Assembly: GCA_019426215.1 (NCBI GenBank)
Contig: CM033397.1
Span: forward strand, 28,584,480-28,648,479
Direction: 5' to 3'
Origin: Buddleja alternifolia
Lineage: Eukaryota > Streptophyta > Magnoliopsida > Lamiales > Scrophulariaceae
DNA length: 64,000 bases
A program made the position numbers and the translations under genes. The notes below the pieces were generated by a model. That model had not been told where the DNA came from and made no database searches. It saw only the letters and a program-made list of their open reading frames with translations. Below, in pieces: positions 12,150 through 21,944 of the stretch (its first letter is position 1; each line of letters begins with the position of its first letter).

Positions 12150-12275
12150 AAAGTGTGTGTGTGTGTGTGAGAGAGACAGAGAGAGAGAAAGAGGAGAGAG
12201 AGTGTGTCAGATAGAGTGAGAGAGAACGTGAGAGAGTGAGAGAAAAAGAGGAGAGAGAGAGTGTCAGAGTGAGGG
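12150..12275. repeat. GT/GA-rich low-complexity tract
   Basis: (GT)n passes into GAGAGA-rich sequence with AGAGTGTCAGA units near the right end of the Harbinger element, mirroring the GT tract near its left end. Confidence 0.7.
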
Positions 12276-12547
12276 GAGTACAATCATTATTTTATTTTTT
12301 TGGACCAAAAATTGTGTGATCCAAACATAAGGGGCCCAAAAATTTGGATGAAAATGGGCTTGGAAACGTAACCAAACATAGCCTAAGTTTTCTTAAATAA
12401 GATATATTATTTTAGGTTGAGATTTATGATTTTGGAAATTATTTATTTCAAGCCTAGAAATAATATTTCAAGGAAAATCCAACTAAATTTCAATATGCAT
12501 AATTTATATTGAACGATGAATGGGTAAAAATGCAAGGAATGCAAGAA

Positions 12548-12769
12548 ATTTAAGAACTAAGTAGACTATCCCCTAACCTATGCGGTTTGTAGCACTGTGC
12601 CCCCTGTGTGTCGAAATATTCCATTATATTCTGCCTGAAGCTGATCGAGGGGGTTAAGTGCACATTTATGATAGGTTAGGCTGTCAGGTGGACTTTTCAA
12701 AATGTTAGGAGGCAAAGTGCACATTACCCTATAGGTTGGGGGGGGGGGGGTTTGTCTGCTAATAACTCT
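12548..12769 (-). repeat. Terminal-inverted-repeat-like arm (right), itself a foldback
   Basis: 12600-12769 is the inverted partner of 2350-2490, with AGTTATTAGCAGAC at the outer end and a run of about 13 G/C. The proximal part (12552-12600, CCCCTAACCTATG...TGCCCCCTG) resembles the outer end in the opposite sense, so this segment could alternatively be a complete MITE of about 220 bp. No clear duplication flanks the short version. Confidence 0.55.
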
Positions 12770-12779
12770 GCTTTATATA

Positions 12780-14140
12780 ACATACCAAGGATAGTAGCTG
12801 GGACTTAAGGTTGGGTATATTCTAAATTATATTTAGTGGGAATACATTGAGTGACTATACATAATGTGACTAGATATGTGACAAATGTTCATGTTTATAT
12901 GTTATTTCCGTACAATATAAAATTATTGATATTTGTCATACATTTATTTATTCAGTGTATATCCACCAGGTGTAGTATCTAAGTGTATGTCATAAAATAA
13001 GTGACAAATCATATGACAAGTGTAATACATTTTTCTTATGAAATATAATTAGGTATGATCAAGTCGAGAGCGAACTAGAATTCTCCATCTAACAAACCGA
13101 TTGAAAGAACTCCTAGTGTTAATTATAGTCGTAGTAATGACACGCACCATCTATTTTTTTGGGTCACTTAATCACATGACTTAGCTGTGTCAGCACATGT
13201 TTAAGTACAAAGTGAGCAAAGGTCTAAAATTTTGTATCAATATAAATATTGGGTAGTAAATTTACGAAAATTTCGATGAGAATTTCGGAGATATCCTAAA
13301 TTTTGATTTAAAAGAAATTATGAAAATTTATCGAAATATTTGGGAATTTACAATTAAACTTTGGGTAACTTTAATTATTATAATTATGAATCTTTTATAT
13401 TAATAATATTTTAACATATAGTGAGTCTTGTCAAATGATATGTCTAAAAAGCTGCTAAGAGAAATATGAAAGAAAAGGTGATTTGATGGTAAAATAACAT
13501 TTGTTCTTATTTGCAAATTAGACTGCAAGAGATATGTGCATGGTGTGGGTGAAGGATTGGTATGTGTGCACCAATTTTAAATTTTATTTTTAAATTCTAT
13601 ATATGCATTTAAAAAAAAAATTCTATAGGTGGAAAAGCAATTGGATTGAATTGTGGGGAAATGTCACATATCATGATATCATCATACCACTATATATTCT
13701 GTCTCAACACCTCAAATTTTGTTCAATCATATCGAATTGTGGGGAGAAAAAACTTGAGAAGAAATGTTACTTCATGTCATTGAACTAAAAAACAATCTCA
13801 TTGTTAAGAATTTATATTCGCAAAAGATAATATTAAAAGTTAAAATCCACAAAAAAAAATTATATATACACATGATTTATGTGGTTGACGCTTTATGTCT
13901 ATGGACTATGGCCACAATTTATATTCACAAGTGATAACCTTAAAAGTTAAAATCAACACAAAAATATACACATGATTTATGTGGTTTGGTGCTTATGCCT
14001 ATGGCCACACTAGAAATTTTATATTGATAATTGAAATAATACATAATATAAGAGACATTTTAATATTAATAAGCCGGAAATTTGGAGGGAAAGATCACAC
14101 AAGAGGTTAAAATTCTGGACCAGCTGAAAAATCCGCCAAT
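12780..14140. other. Intergenic, AT-rich; no gene seen
   Basis: No coding region is supported. A duplicated segment is visible at 13800-14030, where ATTTATATTCxCAAxxGATAA and ACACATGATTTATGTGGTT each occur twice about 105 bp apart. Confidence 0.5.
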
Positions 14141-14147
14141 TCAAACA

Positions 14148-14212
14148 ATGGCCCTCGATTGAGAATGCCGTTGCGGCCTCGATTGAGAACGCCTTCGCGG
14201 CCTCGATTAGGG
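14148..14212. repeat. Short tandem repeat, about 25-bp unit, GC-rich
   Basis: Nearly three copies of CCTCGATTGAGAA(T/C)GCC(G/T)T(T/C)GCGG. It is a GC island in AT-rich sequence; the function is unknown. Confidence 0.7.
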
Positions 14213-14619
14213 CGCACCCCATCATGTTGGATGAGCCTTATTTACTCTTTCAACTTCTCCCGTCAATAATGATCCTTTTCTGATCCGTCTCCACAAAGTT
14301 CATCACTTATTTGGAAATAATTAATATTTAGGCAGTCACTGTAAGAATCTACTTGAAGCAAACTTGAAAATTGGTTTTGCATCAGATGCACAAAGGTGTA
14401 TAGATATCTATAGTAATGTGGTAAACTTTCGTTTATCTTCTTTTAACTTTGGCTTCACACCAAAGGAGTATGAAAAATATGGGATAGGTTGAGAGGACAC
14501 CATCACAAAAAGGACTTCGAATCAGACGCAAAAATACAAACATATAGTTCTCTTTACCAATATATATCACTTTACCTACACACAAACATCAAATCCCACC
14601 CAAAATCTAAACTTGCATA

Positions 14620-15492
14620 ATGATCATGTTTTATCAAGAAAATCCACCAAATCCTCCCAAGAGATTCAAATGCCTTGCTTCATCCCTCAAGGATGCATTT
14701 TCCAAATGCCATTCGTTTCAAGACAAACTCTCTGTTGCAAGCCCCGAATCGGAAGAACTAGTCACTGATTTCGATGAAGAAGAGGAAGTAATTTTCACTT
14801 AATCTCTATCTTATTCTTTGAGGTTGCACTTAGATAAAAGCAGGGACGGAGACAAGATTTTTTGTTTGCGTGGCAAATACAAAAATAAATGGGCAAACTT
14901 TTATATTTCTTAAGTTGAGGAGGGACGACTGCCGCTACCAGCCCCTTGGCCCCGTCTCTGCATAAAAAGATTTTAAAACTAAGGATCTCAGAATCTATAA
15001 TAACAAATACAACAAGCTCGTTTCGATAAATCTCATTTTTAGCTGTTTTTTTTCAATCAGAGTTCCTATCTCATCTTCTTTTGTTAATTCATATGAAATT
15101 GTCTCCAGATATTTGTTTCAGCAATCATAAGCAAATACGTGGAATCGAAAAGCAAACGCAAGTCTGCCATTGGGATGGATAGCTTTAAATGGGCTCTATC
15201 TCCAGATAGAGCGGAATTCTACTCTGCTGATAGTCGGCTATCGCGTTGTTCAAGTGCCATGAGCTTTGATGAATTTGTCTCAGTCAAGACACGTTGCTCT
15301 CGATCATCGAGTTTAAACAAGATTGATTTTCTAGATTTTGGAAGGCGATCGGTTATTCTAGAGTTTATCCATTGTGAAGGGTGGCCATTTGGGCTTTGCC
15401 GGAAGGCTTTGTTGCTGCCTCCTTTGCCAAAGTCTCCATCAGATTCTTGGTCATGGAGAAAGAGTGGCAAAATGATAAAGGTACATGGATGA
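14620..15492 (+). CDS. Conserved plant protein of unknown function, two exons, 183 aa
   Basis: I do not recognise a characterised function. Exon 1 (14620-14787) starts at the ATG after ATA and ends GAGGAA before GTAATT. The intron is 14788-15108 (AG at 15107-15108), and exon 2 (15109-15492) stays in frame to TGA. The junction is phase 0. The product has a hydrophilic N-terminus with KRFKCLASSLKDAF and an acidic run DEEEE at the junction. Next come a basic stretch KSKRKS, a Ser-rich middle with MSFDEFVSVKTR, and a striking C-terminal block EFIHCEGWPFGLCRKALLLP followed by PPLPKSPSDSW. The Cys/Trp-rich C-terminal block looks like the conserved core. There is no signal peptide or membrane segment. 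The intact frame across a good intron, in the middle of decayed sequence, supports a real gene. Confidence 0.72.
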
Positions 15493-16278
15493 CTTGTGTT
15501 TCATGTTCTAGTTCAAAAGATTATGGAAGAATAAAGTGATTAATAATGAGTAATGTAACTTTTCATTTCAAACTTGGAAAGACAACTCTAGACTGGTTTT
15601 GTTTACTTTTCACTTGTTTTTTCAAAAATTTTTGAGGGAAACTAATCAGTTTCATTTGTATGTTTGATCTCTCTTTCACTTTTCTTATCCTATTCATATG
15701 TTGGAAAATGTATACGAGGGCGGACGGTATTAAAAACAGAGTCGAGGCAAGAGTTTTACTCTTACTCTTTAATATTGTCTCGCATTCAACAACCAGTTTC
15801 TCGACATAGTAGTACTACAATTCTTCTTCTCGAGAATCAATAAAGGAAAACAATGTTTTGACCTCTCTTTGATGATGAGGACTAAAATGCTCGAAAATAC
15901 TGTAGAAAGTATTCAAGTGCAGAAGAGAAAGAGATTCTTGGGTAGTTATAAAATTTCAACTTATAGTACAATTACAACTATGCATATATGGTGGACCTCA
16001 CATTAGTCTCACCATATGAATGCTTATAATTGTATCGAAACTCTGAGTTTTGAAACTTGGAAGTAATTTGTGATAACGATAATTTGTGCTCCGTTATCGA
16101 CAAATGATGTGGTGGTGGACAAAGATTATTACTCTCGATTCACTACTACCCTAACAATTATAAATATGCGTGTACTTTTACCATTTAATTCAAAATGTCA
16201 AAGGTAGTGTATCGATGTTGAAGTAACACACTAGTTCCATCCGAAATTTACAAAATGAGGTGGTGTTTTATGCCTATA
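15493..16278. other. Downstream and intergenic region; no gene seen
   Basis: The 3' flank of the 183-aa gene is followed by AT-rich sequence without credible coding potential. Confidence 0.4.
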
Positions 16279-16288
16279 GATAATAATT

Positions 16289-16875
16289 GGGAAAAAATCA
16301 CTTTTGGTCCCGTAGGAGTCGACCCAAAACACTTTTAGTCCCATAGGATTGAAAAAGTGACACTTTTGGTCCCAAATCTCACTTTTGGTCTCATAGGAGT
16401 GCCGCGTGTAACACACGCACCCCCGGGCGCGTGATTTCAACAGTTCATCAAAAAAAGACACCATCCCACCCGCGCCCCGCCGCCGCGCAGCCCCCACCAC
16501 CGCCGCCAACTCCATCGCAAGCGAGTGTTTAGAAAGTGGTGGGGGCTCATGTTTTTTTTTGGGGGGGGGGGGGGGGGTTTAAGAAGAAGAAGAACAGTGA
16601 TGGGGCGGGTTTGGGGGGTTCAAGAAGAAGATGAATAGTGATCGAATCACCATTCATCTTCTTTTTCTTTTTTTTTTTGTTTTTTGTTTTTTATTATTAT
16701 ATTAATATTTTTGAATTTCTTTTTTTTTAATGACGAGTGAGATCCACTCGCCACTCCTATGGGACCAAAAGTGTCACTTTTTTACTCCTATTGGGACTAA
16801 AAATGTCAAAAAAAATCCTACGAAACTAAAAAGTTTTTAAGTTGACTCCTACGGGGCCAAAAATGTAATTTTCCC
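16289..16875. mobile_element. Mutator-like MITE, 587 bp, with 10-bp target duplication
   Basis: The ends are long inverted repeats starting GGGAAAA, with several CTTTTGGTCCC(A/G)TAGGAGT units on each side. GATAATAATT flanks both ends (16279-16288 and 16876-16885), a perfect 10-bp duplication in the 8-11-bp MULE range. The interior is GC-rich (CCGCCGCC near 16480) with a G tract and a hairpin at 16625-16664. There is no transposase. Confidence 0.85.
16625..16664. repeat. Hairpin AAGATGAAT-GTGAT inside the MULE MITE
   Basis: Arms of about 18 bp (AAGAAGATGAATaGTGAT and its complement with one mismatch) around a 3-nt spacer. It resembles the hairpins at 11960 and 43931 in other element families. 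Confidence 0.7.
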
Positions 16876-16885
16876 GATAATAATT

Positions 16886-17471
16886 TTACCATCTTCAAAG
16901 GGAAAAAGCATTAGTTATGCAATCTACACCACCATCATATTCAAATTGGTTAAGTGTGCTTTTGATAAAGAAAAAATAAAGTGGTTAGGACAACTTTGAC
17001 CATGGAATGAAACAACTTTTTTTCATTCATATTTTATAGCGGCATTATTTCATGGTTGAAAGCAACATTTTATTTGTCAATTGAGTAGTTAAATTCCACT
17101 CAAACAGTGAGTTTGAATCTAATATTGCATAATAGGACCGGTTCTCATGGAATTAACTACGACAAAAATTTGAATCCAACTTATTAAAATGTAATTTCGT
17201 AATAATCTAATTATAAAAAATACGTAAATATTTATCAAAATAGTATTTGCACATTACAAATAGAGATTATAATTTTTCAAACCAAACGGGCTCTAAGCTC
17301 GTCTCATGTTGTCCTCCACAAACACATCCTAAGCCACGTGTTTTGGAAAATTCGTGTATAGATTGGGTGCAGAACACCAAGTGGTGTAGCTTAAGCCACG
17401 TCAACATATAAGCATTAATTTACACCATTTAATGTACGCCACGCCTGGTACAAAATAAGCATTTTTCACAC
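16886..17471. other. Intergenic; no gene seen
   Basis: AT-rich apart from a patch with repeated CCACG motifs at 17330-17450 (AAGCCACGT twice). No coding region is supported. Confidence 0.4.
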
Positions 17472-18130
17472 GGGAGTTGATAAAAGCACTCTACATTTTG
17501 TTAAAGGCACACCACATCATTTTTAAATTAACTAAGTTAACTATAATGTCCCTCAATGCATTACATAGACTTCTTATTAATATTAAGTGAATTATTCAAT
17601 CCTTCTAAATAAATTTTGAAGAATATTTTTTAATTTTTTTTTGTGAAAATAATACTAAGAATTGCGTTTTTTTTTCAAGCATCTTTTTGGAAATAAAAAT
17701 AATCTACTTTTTCATCCATGCAATAAGACTAATCATCTTGCCATGGATATTCACCTCGGTATGATTTTATTGAACTCGTTAAAAGATATGTGTTGCTCAT
17801 CTGCTCCATAGTAGTATCACAATTTCTTTTTTGAATATTGAGAATTAATATAATATCAAAGGTCTAAAAACTACCAAAAAAATAAAAATAATTGTTACCA
17901 TATTACACTGGGTTAGTATCGGTGAACTCAATATGTCTATATCAAATAATAGCTAATTTTATTTTTTGTTAAATTTGATGAAAAATAATTTTCAATTTTA
18001 TCCAAAATAAAATAATATTTATCCTGATTTAATTCTAAATAAATAAGTAAAATTTTTAATCATATCTACAATCTATTCTTTTAATCAATTATTTTAAAAT
18101 TTTAAAATTATGAACTATCAAATAGTTATT
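17472..18130 (+). mobile_element. Truncated copy of the MULE-type repeat seen at 61006-61857
   Basis: It starts GGGAGTTGATAAAAGCACTCTACATTTTG and runs parallel to the intact copy at 61006 for about 650 bp with clear similarity (for example AATCATCTTGCCATGGATATT). It lacks the right terminus. Its broken end lies about 50 bp upstream of the duplicated carboxylesterase fragment, so the element forms the distal promoter of that gene. Confidence 0.7.
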
Positions 18131-18181
18131 CTATTTTATCAATTCTCTTTTAACACAACATTGACTTAACAAGAATGTGCC

Positions 18182-18204
18182 TCATGATGTCCCACCATAC
18201 CTTC
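18182..18204 (+). pseudogene. 23-bp copy of the carboxylesterase 5' coding sequence in its promoter
   Basis: This 23-bp segment is identical to coding positions 18367-18389 of the downstream gene (codons for HDVPPYL), with a 185-bp offset. It has no open frame of its own. It may be a remnant of a partial tandem duplication or of slippage repair. Confidence 0.8.
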
Positions 18205-18221
18205 ATTTTCAAACTCTCTCC

Positions 18222-18298
18222 TAGTTTATATACAAGGAGTCATATACTTCTAGTTTATATATCTTCTCCTCCTCTCCGTCACTTTTAAACTCTCTCTC

Positions 18299-18331
<33 letters not shown>

Positions 18332-18334
18332 GAT
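18222..18334 (+). promoter_or_regulatory. Core promoter and CT-rich leader of the carboxylesterase gene
   Basis: TTTATATA occurs at about 18222 and again within CTAGTTTATATAT near 18250; either could be the TATA element. A CT-rich leader follows (18262-18333, ending in CT and CA microsatellites), a common plant 5'-UTR feature. The ATG lies at 18335. The transcription start is inferred, not seen. Confidence 0.5.
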
Positions 18335-19306
18335 ATGGAAACCATTGATGAAAAGAAGGTTGTGATTCATGATGTCCCACCATACCTTCGAGTGTACAAA
18401 GATGGAACCATAGAGAGACTCCTGGGTACAGGGATTGCGCCACCATCTCTCGACCCCGTCACCGGAGTTTCCTCCAAAGACGTCGTTTTCCAACCGGAAA
18501 CCGGCGTCTCCGTCCGTTTCTACCGCCCACCCAACCACCACCACCGAAAACTCCCCTTAGTCGTCTACTTTCACGGCGGAGCATTCTGCATATCATCAAA
18601 AGCCGATCCCCTATACCACCACATGCTCAACCTTCTAGTTAAAGAGGCTAACGTCATCCTTGTTTCCGTCGACTATAGATTAGCCCCCGAAAACCCTCTC
18701 CCCGCCGCCTACGATGATTCTTACGCCGCCCTTAAATGGGTGGCGGCGCACAATTCAAACGGCGCCGCCCCCACTGAAAGTTGGCTAACGGAATTTGCTG
18801 ACTTCAACAAAGTGTTCCTAGCAGGGGATAGTGCTGGTGCCAATATCTCACACCACATGGCAATTCGGGTCGGGTCGGATCCTGGTCGGGTGGGGTTGAA
18901 AATTTCGGGTGTCCTGATGGTGCACCCGTACTTCTGGGGGGAAGAGGCGATCGGAGCGGAGGCGGAGAATCCGTTTTTCAAAGCGGTGGTGGATGAGTGG
19001 TGGAGATTCGTTTGCCCGTCGGACAGGGGCTGCGATGACCCGTTGATCAACCCGTTTGTGAGCGGAGCCCCGAGCGTGGCGGGTTTGGCTTGTGATAGGA
19101 TCCTTGTGTGTGTTGCTGGGAATGATATTTTGAGGGAGAGAGGAAGATTGTATTACGAGAGTGTGGCGAAGAGCAAATGGGAAGGGAAAGCAGAGTATTG
19201 TGAGACACAAGGCGAGGATCATGTCTTTCACATCATTGATCCAACGACTCAAAATTCAATCAACCTCATCAACCGCTGCGCTGAATTCATTAATCATCAT
19301 TCGTGA
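18335..19306 (+). CDS. Carboxylesterase, CXE / GID1-like alpha/beta hydrolase, 323 aa
   Basis: A plant class-I carboxylesterase of the hormone-sensitive-lipase-like family, which hydrolyses short acyl esters of small metabolites. It is single-exon and full length for the family. Visible features in order: N-terminal HDVPPYLRVYKDG (12-24); oxyanion-hole motif HGGAF at 80-84, where the usual third Gly is Ala; SVDYRLAPENPLPAAYDD (111-128), the family signature; nucleophile Ser166 in GDSAG (164-168); acid Asp264 in AGND; and base His296 in EDH. A complete triad argues for an active enzyme rather than a GID1 receptor, in which the His is replaced. No signal peptide is seen, so it is likely cytosolic. 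The coding part is more GC-rich than its surroundings. The substrate cannot be named from sequence; closest types are CXE2/CXE12-like and tuliposide-converting or HID-like enzymes. Confidence 0.95.
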   Translation: METIDEKKVVIHDVPPYLRVYKDGTIERLLGTGIAPPSLDPVTGVSSKDVVFQPETGVSVRFYRPPNHHHRKLPLVVYFHGGAFCISSKADPLYHHMLNLLVKEANVILVSVDYRLAPENPLPAAYDDSYAALKWVAAHNSNGAAPTESWLTEFADFNKVFLAGDSAGANISHHMAIRVGSDPGRVGLKISGVLMVHPYFWGEEAIGAEAENPFFKAVVDEWWRFVCPSDRGCDDPLINPFVSGAPSVAGLACDRILVCVAGNDILRERGRLYYESVAKSKWEGKAEYCETQGEDHVFHIIDPTTQNSINLINRCAEFINHHS

Positions 19307-19346
19307 TTGTATAATGTTTGCCTACATTTCGTTTCTCGTCTTTGGG

Positions 19347-19491
19347 AAATTCTAGTCAGGAATCGACTTGATCGCACCTAACAAATCGAATAGCAACCGT
19401 AATACATTTGTTTTATGATTGGTCACTCTCCTTGATGTTTACATCATGTGAATGCTTTGAGTGCGATCAAGTTGGATTTAGACTAGAATTT
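19347..19491. repeat. Inverted repeat just downstream of the carboxylesterase
   Basis: Arms 19347-19377 and 19461-19491 (31 bp each) match perfectly at both ends (AAATTCTAGTC and ACTTGATCGCAC, each against its complement) and differ in the 8 central bases. The loop is 83 bp. It begins 41 bp after the stop codon, so it probably lies in the 3' UTR. It could be a tiny MITE or a structured 3'-UTR element. Confidence 0.75.
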
Positions 19492-19499
19492 TTTGTTTG

Positions 19500-21223
19500 T
19501 TCAATTGTAATTCAAAATCTTGTTTATCTATACCAGAAGTTAAAAAAGTGAATCTTGATGTGTAGCAACTCAGTTATGGACTTATGGTTGTATCCTACAA
19601 CTTACCTATGGATTATTAAGTCCTACAACTTACTTACAACAAAATTTGAGTTTTTTTTTTTTTTTTTTTCTGTTAATGATAAGATTTATGGTTCGATTCA
19701 ATTATTAGTTAGAAAATAATAAAATAATCAGGCTACTCGAATTTGAAAATTGGAACTCGTCCAATCTTGACTGATTTATAACAATCTAATTAAGAAACTG
19801 TTATACAATCCATTTACGCCACTAATGCTAATTAGTATTACATGTGTTCTTGACAAGTGACATTTATTGTTTTTGTTTTTTTTGACAATCAGTTACATAT
19901 ATCAATTATATTATGGATATCAATTATATTATGGATATAAATTATCAATCAGTATATAATATTAATAGTAAATTACAACAACTAACCAATAAAGTAGAGA
20001 AAGCTATCGCTAGGAATAGAAAGACCTCTAATATTTTGGGGGATCAATTTTGCCAGTAGAAATTTTCACCTGTTACTATTATAGTATATAGATGCATATT
20101 CTGTTGGGATTTGAGATCATGTAAATTATTTGAATCATTATTATTCTGAGACCTACATCGTGATATAAATCAATAATTAAGTTCAAAACTAATACTTAAA
20201 ATAACAGCTGGGCGTTCATCCTAGAAATGCCAAAAATGTCAACTTAGAAGGTTATATGGTAAATAATTTTGAGTTTTTTTTTCTTTTCTTTTGATCAATT
20301 AATTTTGAGATTTTACAATTGTCAGCTTAAAATCAAGACGCTAGGCATAAAGAAATTAATTGTTTGAATTATTGATGCCTTGATGGAACAACACAGCCAA
20401 TAAAAAAATGAAAAAAATACAAACAATGTTTTGTGACATGTGATATCTACTCACGGTGTCGGTCATCGATGGTAAACAATGCCAATATGTGTAATCTAAT
20501 AGTTGCAGCTTGTCCTCAATATCTACTTGTTTCATACAACTATATGTGTGAGATTCACACACAATAATGAATTTTTCTATGGTAAATTGGGAGTAATATT
20601 TTTTGAGTCTATCTCTTTCACACATTGAGGTGTACTGTGTGTGAATCCCACATACAATTATATGAAAGAGATAGACATAATAGTACACATTGAATATTTG
20701 GAATAACACTCCCGATGTACCAAGTAATTATCCCACAATGACAATTGACTAGAAAACTCCAAAAATAGCCAAAGTTTTCAACTTCGCCAAGTGGAGAATT
20801 GAAAACAAAAACATGACATGTATTAAAACGTCAACAAATCCAATTAATATTTGCTTAGTGTTGGTCAACCTTCCATTGTTCCGTAGGCAGCTAACTAACC
20901 GGATATTTTATGCCACCGTCTTCGATAATAGTAAAGTAGAATTACGAGTCATTGCGTGTAAATATAACTTAAGGAAAACTATTAAGAATTAGACAAACCC
21001 AAGTAACACATGTTATAACTTAATCAGGGTTACGCTGTCTACATATTAATTTTATGAAAACAAGTTTAATGTAGTTCAATTGACTATGTTACAACTATGG
21101 TAATATGGCTCGTACAGACCGAAAATATGACCCCACCAAATAGTATCTAGATGGGAACTACAAGGCAAGATCAAGAAAATTTAGAGTAATAAATGTTGGT
21201 TCCCTATCTAATTCTAATTGGTG
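19500..21223. other. Intergenic, AT-rich; no gene seen apart from one MITE
   Basis: Contains a T tract (19651-19669), a short duplication (TATCAATTATATTATGGATAT twice at about 19898-19938) and the MITE at 20589-20713. No coding region is supported. Confidence 0.5.
20589..20713. mobile_element. Small foldback MITE (family also at 40770-40900)
   Basis: The ends GGGAGTAAT and AACACTCCC are inverted, and the interior holds GTCTATCTCTTTCACAC with its complement GAAAGAGATAGAC. The inner palindrome is shared with 40770-40900. No confident target duplication is seen. Confidence 0.6.
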
Positions 21224-21228
21224 CTATT

Positions 21229-21870
21229 TGTTGTGAATTTTGTGATTTGTGTTTACATAAATATAAATTACTTAAATAATTTCATAAAGTATGCTATTCG
21301 TACATCATGATATAATATTATAAATCTTTGGAATAATACATATTAAACAACATAAAAACATAAAACAAGATACTGCACCGATGGAGAGTCACGCCACATG
21401 ACGCTGTCCTAAAGCCATGATTGCCTCCCTACGTGCAGGTTCTGACGGCTGATCACGACTCCAAGATAAAACCCCATTAGCTCACAGCGGTGTCTCATCC
21501 TATGTGCACGACCACAAGGAGACGAGGAACCAATCCTTTAGTCACGTTGCCAAAACACTCTTGTAGGGAGTAAATAAATCATCTCACAAAGCTCTATATT
21601 AACTCTATATAAAAGTATAAGTTTAGGCCTCTTATATAGTGATGAATAACTAGGTTGTTACAATGAAATAATGACCCAAATAAATTGTGTAATAAAGTTA
21701 TAATAAAATGGTCATAAACACAAAAAAAGTGGGTCATAAAGATATAAAATGTAACAACCCTATGCATATAAAGAGTCACAAAATATTATCAAATGAGGCC
21801 ATAAACTTCTATAAAATTAATAAGATGGAAATTAAGAAAAACAAGAAATTTTAAAGCTTAATTTCCAACA
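21229..21870 (-). repeat. 3' LTR of the minus-strand element
   Basis: Begins TGTTGTGAATT and ends CCAACA in plus-strand coordinates. The copy at 33525-34166 ends CCAATA, one of the few differences between the pair. Confidence 0.9.
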
Positions 21871-21893
21871 ATCCCCCACAAGATTTAAAATTT
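21871..21893 (-). promoter_or_regulatory. Polypurine tract of the minus-strand LTR element
   Basis: On the minus strand the sequence next to the 3' LTR reads ATCTTGTGGGGGAT, almost identical to the tract before the Copia 3' LTR (ACCTTGTGGGGGAT). It primes plus-strand DNA synthesis in LTR elements. Confidence 0.75.
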
Positions 21894-21944
21894 CATAAAT
21901 TTAATAAATCAAGTAAAATGGTGGCAACTTTATATCATGCAATC

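Larger units (their letters stand above)
4324..12383. mobile_element. PIF/Harbinger DNA transposon, about 8.06 kb, carrying a plant-mobile-domain gene
   Basis: The terminal inverted repeats are GACAATGTTTGGTTATGTTT at 4324 and GGCTATGTTTGGTTACGTTT read inward from 12383. TAA flanks both ends (4321-4323 and 12384-12386), the 3-bp TWA duplication expected of PIF/Harbinger elements. Inside are the two standard genes on the minus strand, a Myb/SANT-like ORF1 (7534-6776) and a DDE transposase (about 8946-7815), plus a plant-mobile-domain gene on the plus strand (9159-11722). All three carry stops, so the copy cannot move itself. A hAT MITE (4959-5717) is nested within it. A second TIR-like stretch at 4414-4430 matches the right end even better over 17 bp but lacks a TAA at the right place, so 4324 is preferred as the left end. 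Confidence 0.8.

Noticed and set aside
12548..12769. Calling a stand-alone MITE here with confidence
   Set aside because: Its inner end lacks a matching flank, while the outer end matches the arm at 2350 with similar flanks. Both readings are kept open.
18221..19252. Open frames on the minus strand across the carboxylesterase gene (for example 18848-19252)
   Set aside because: They are antisense shadows of the GC-rich coding region, with no family resemblance.
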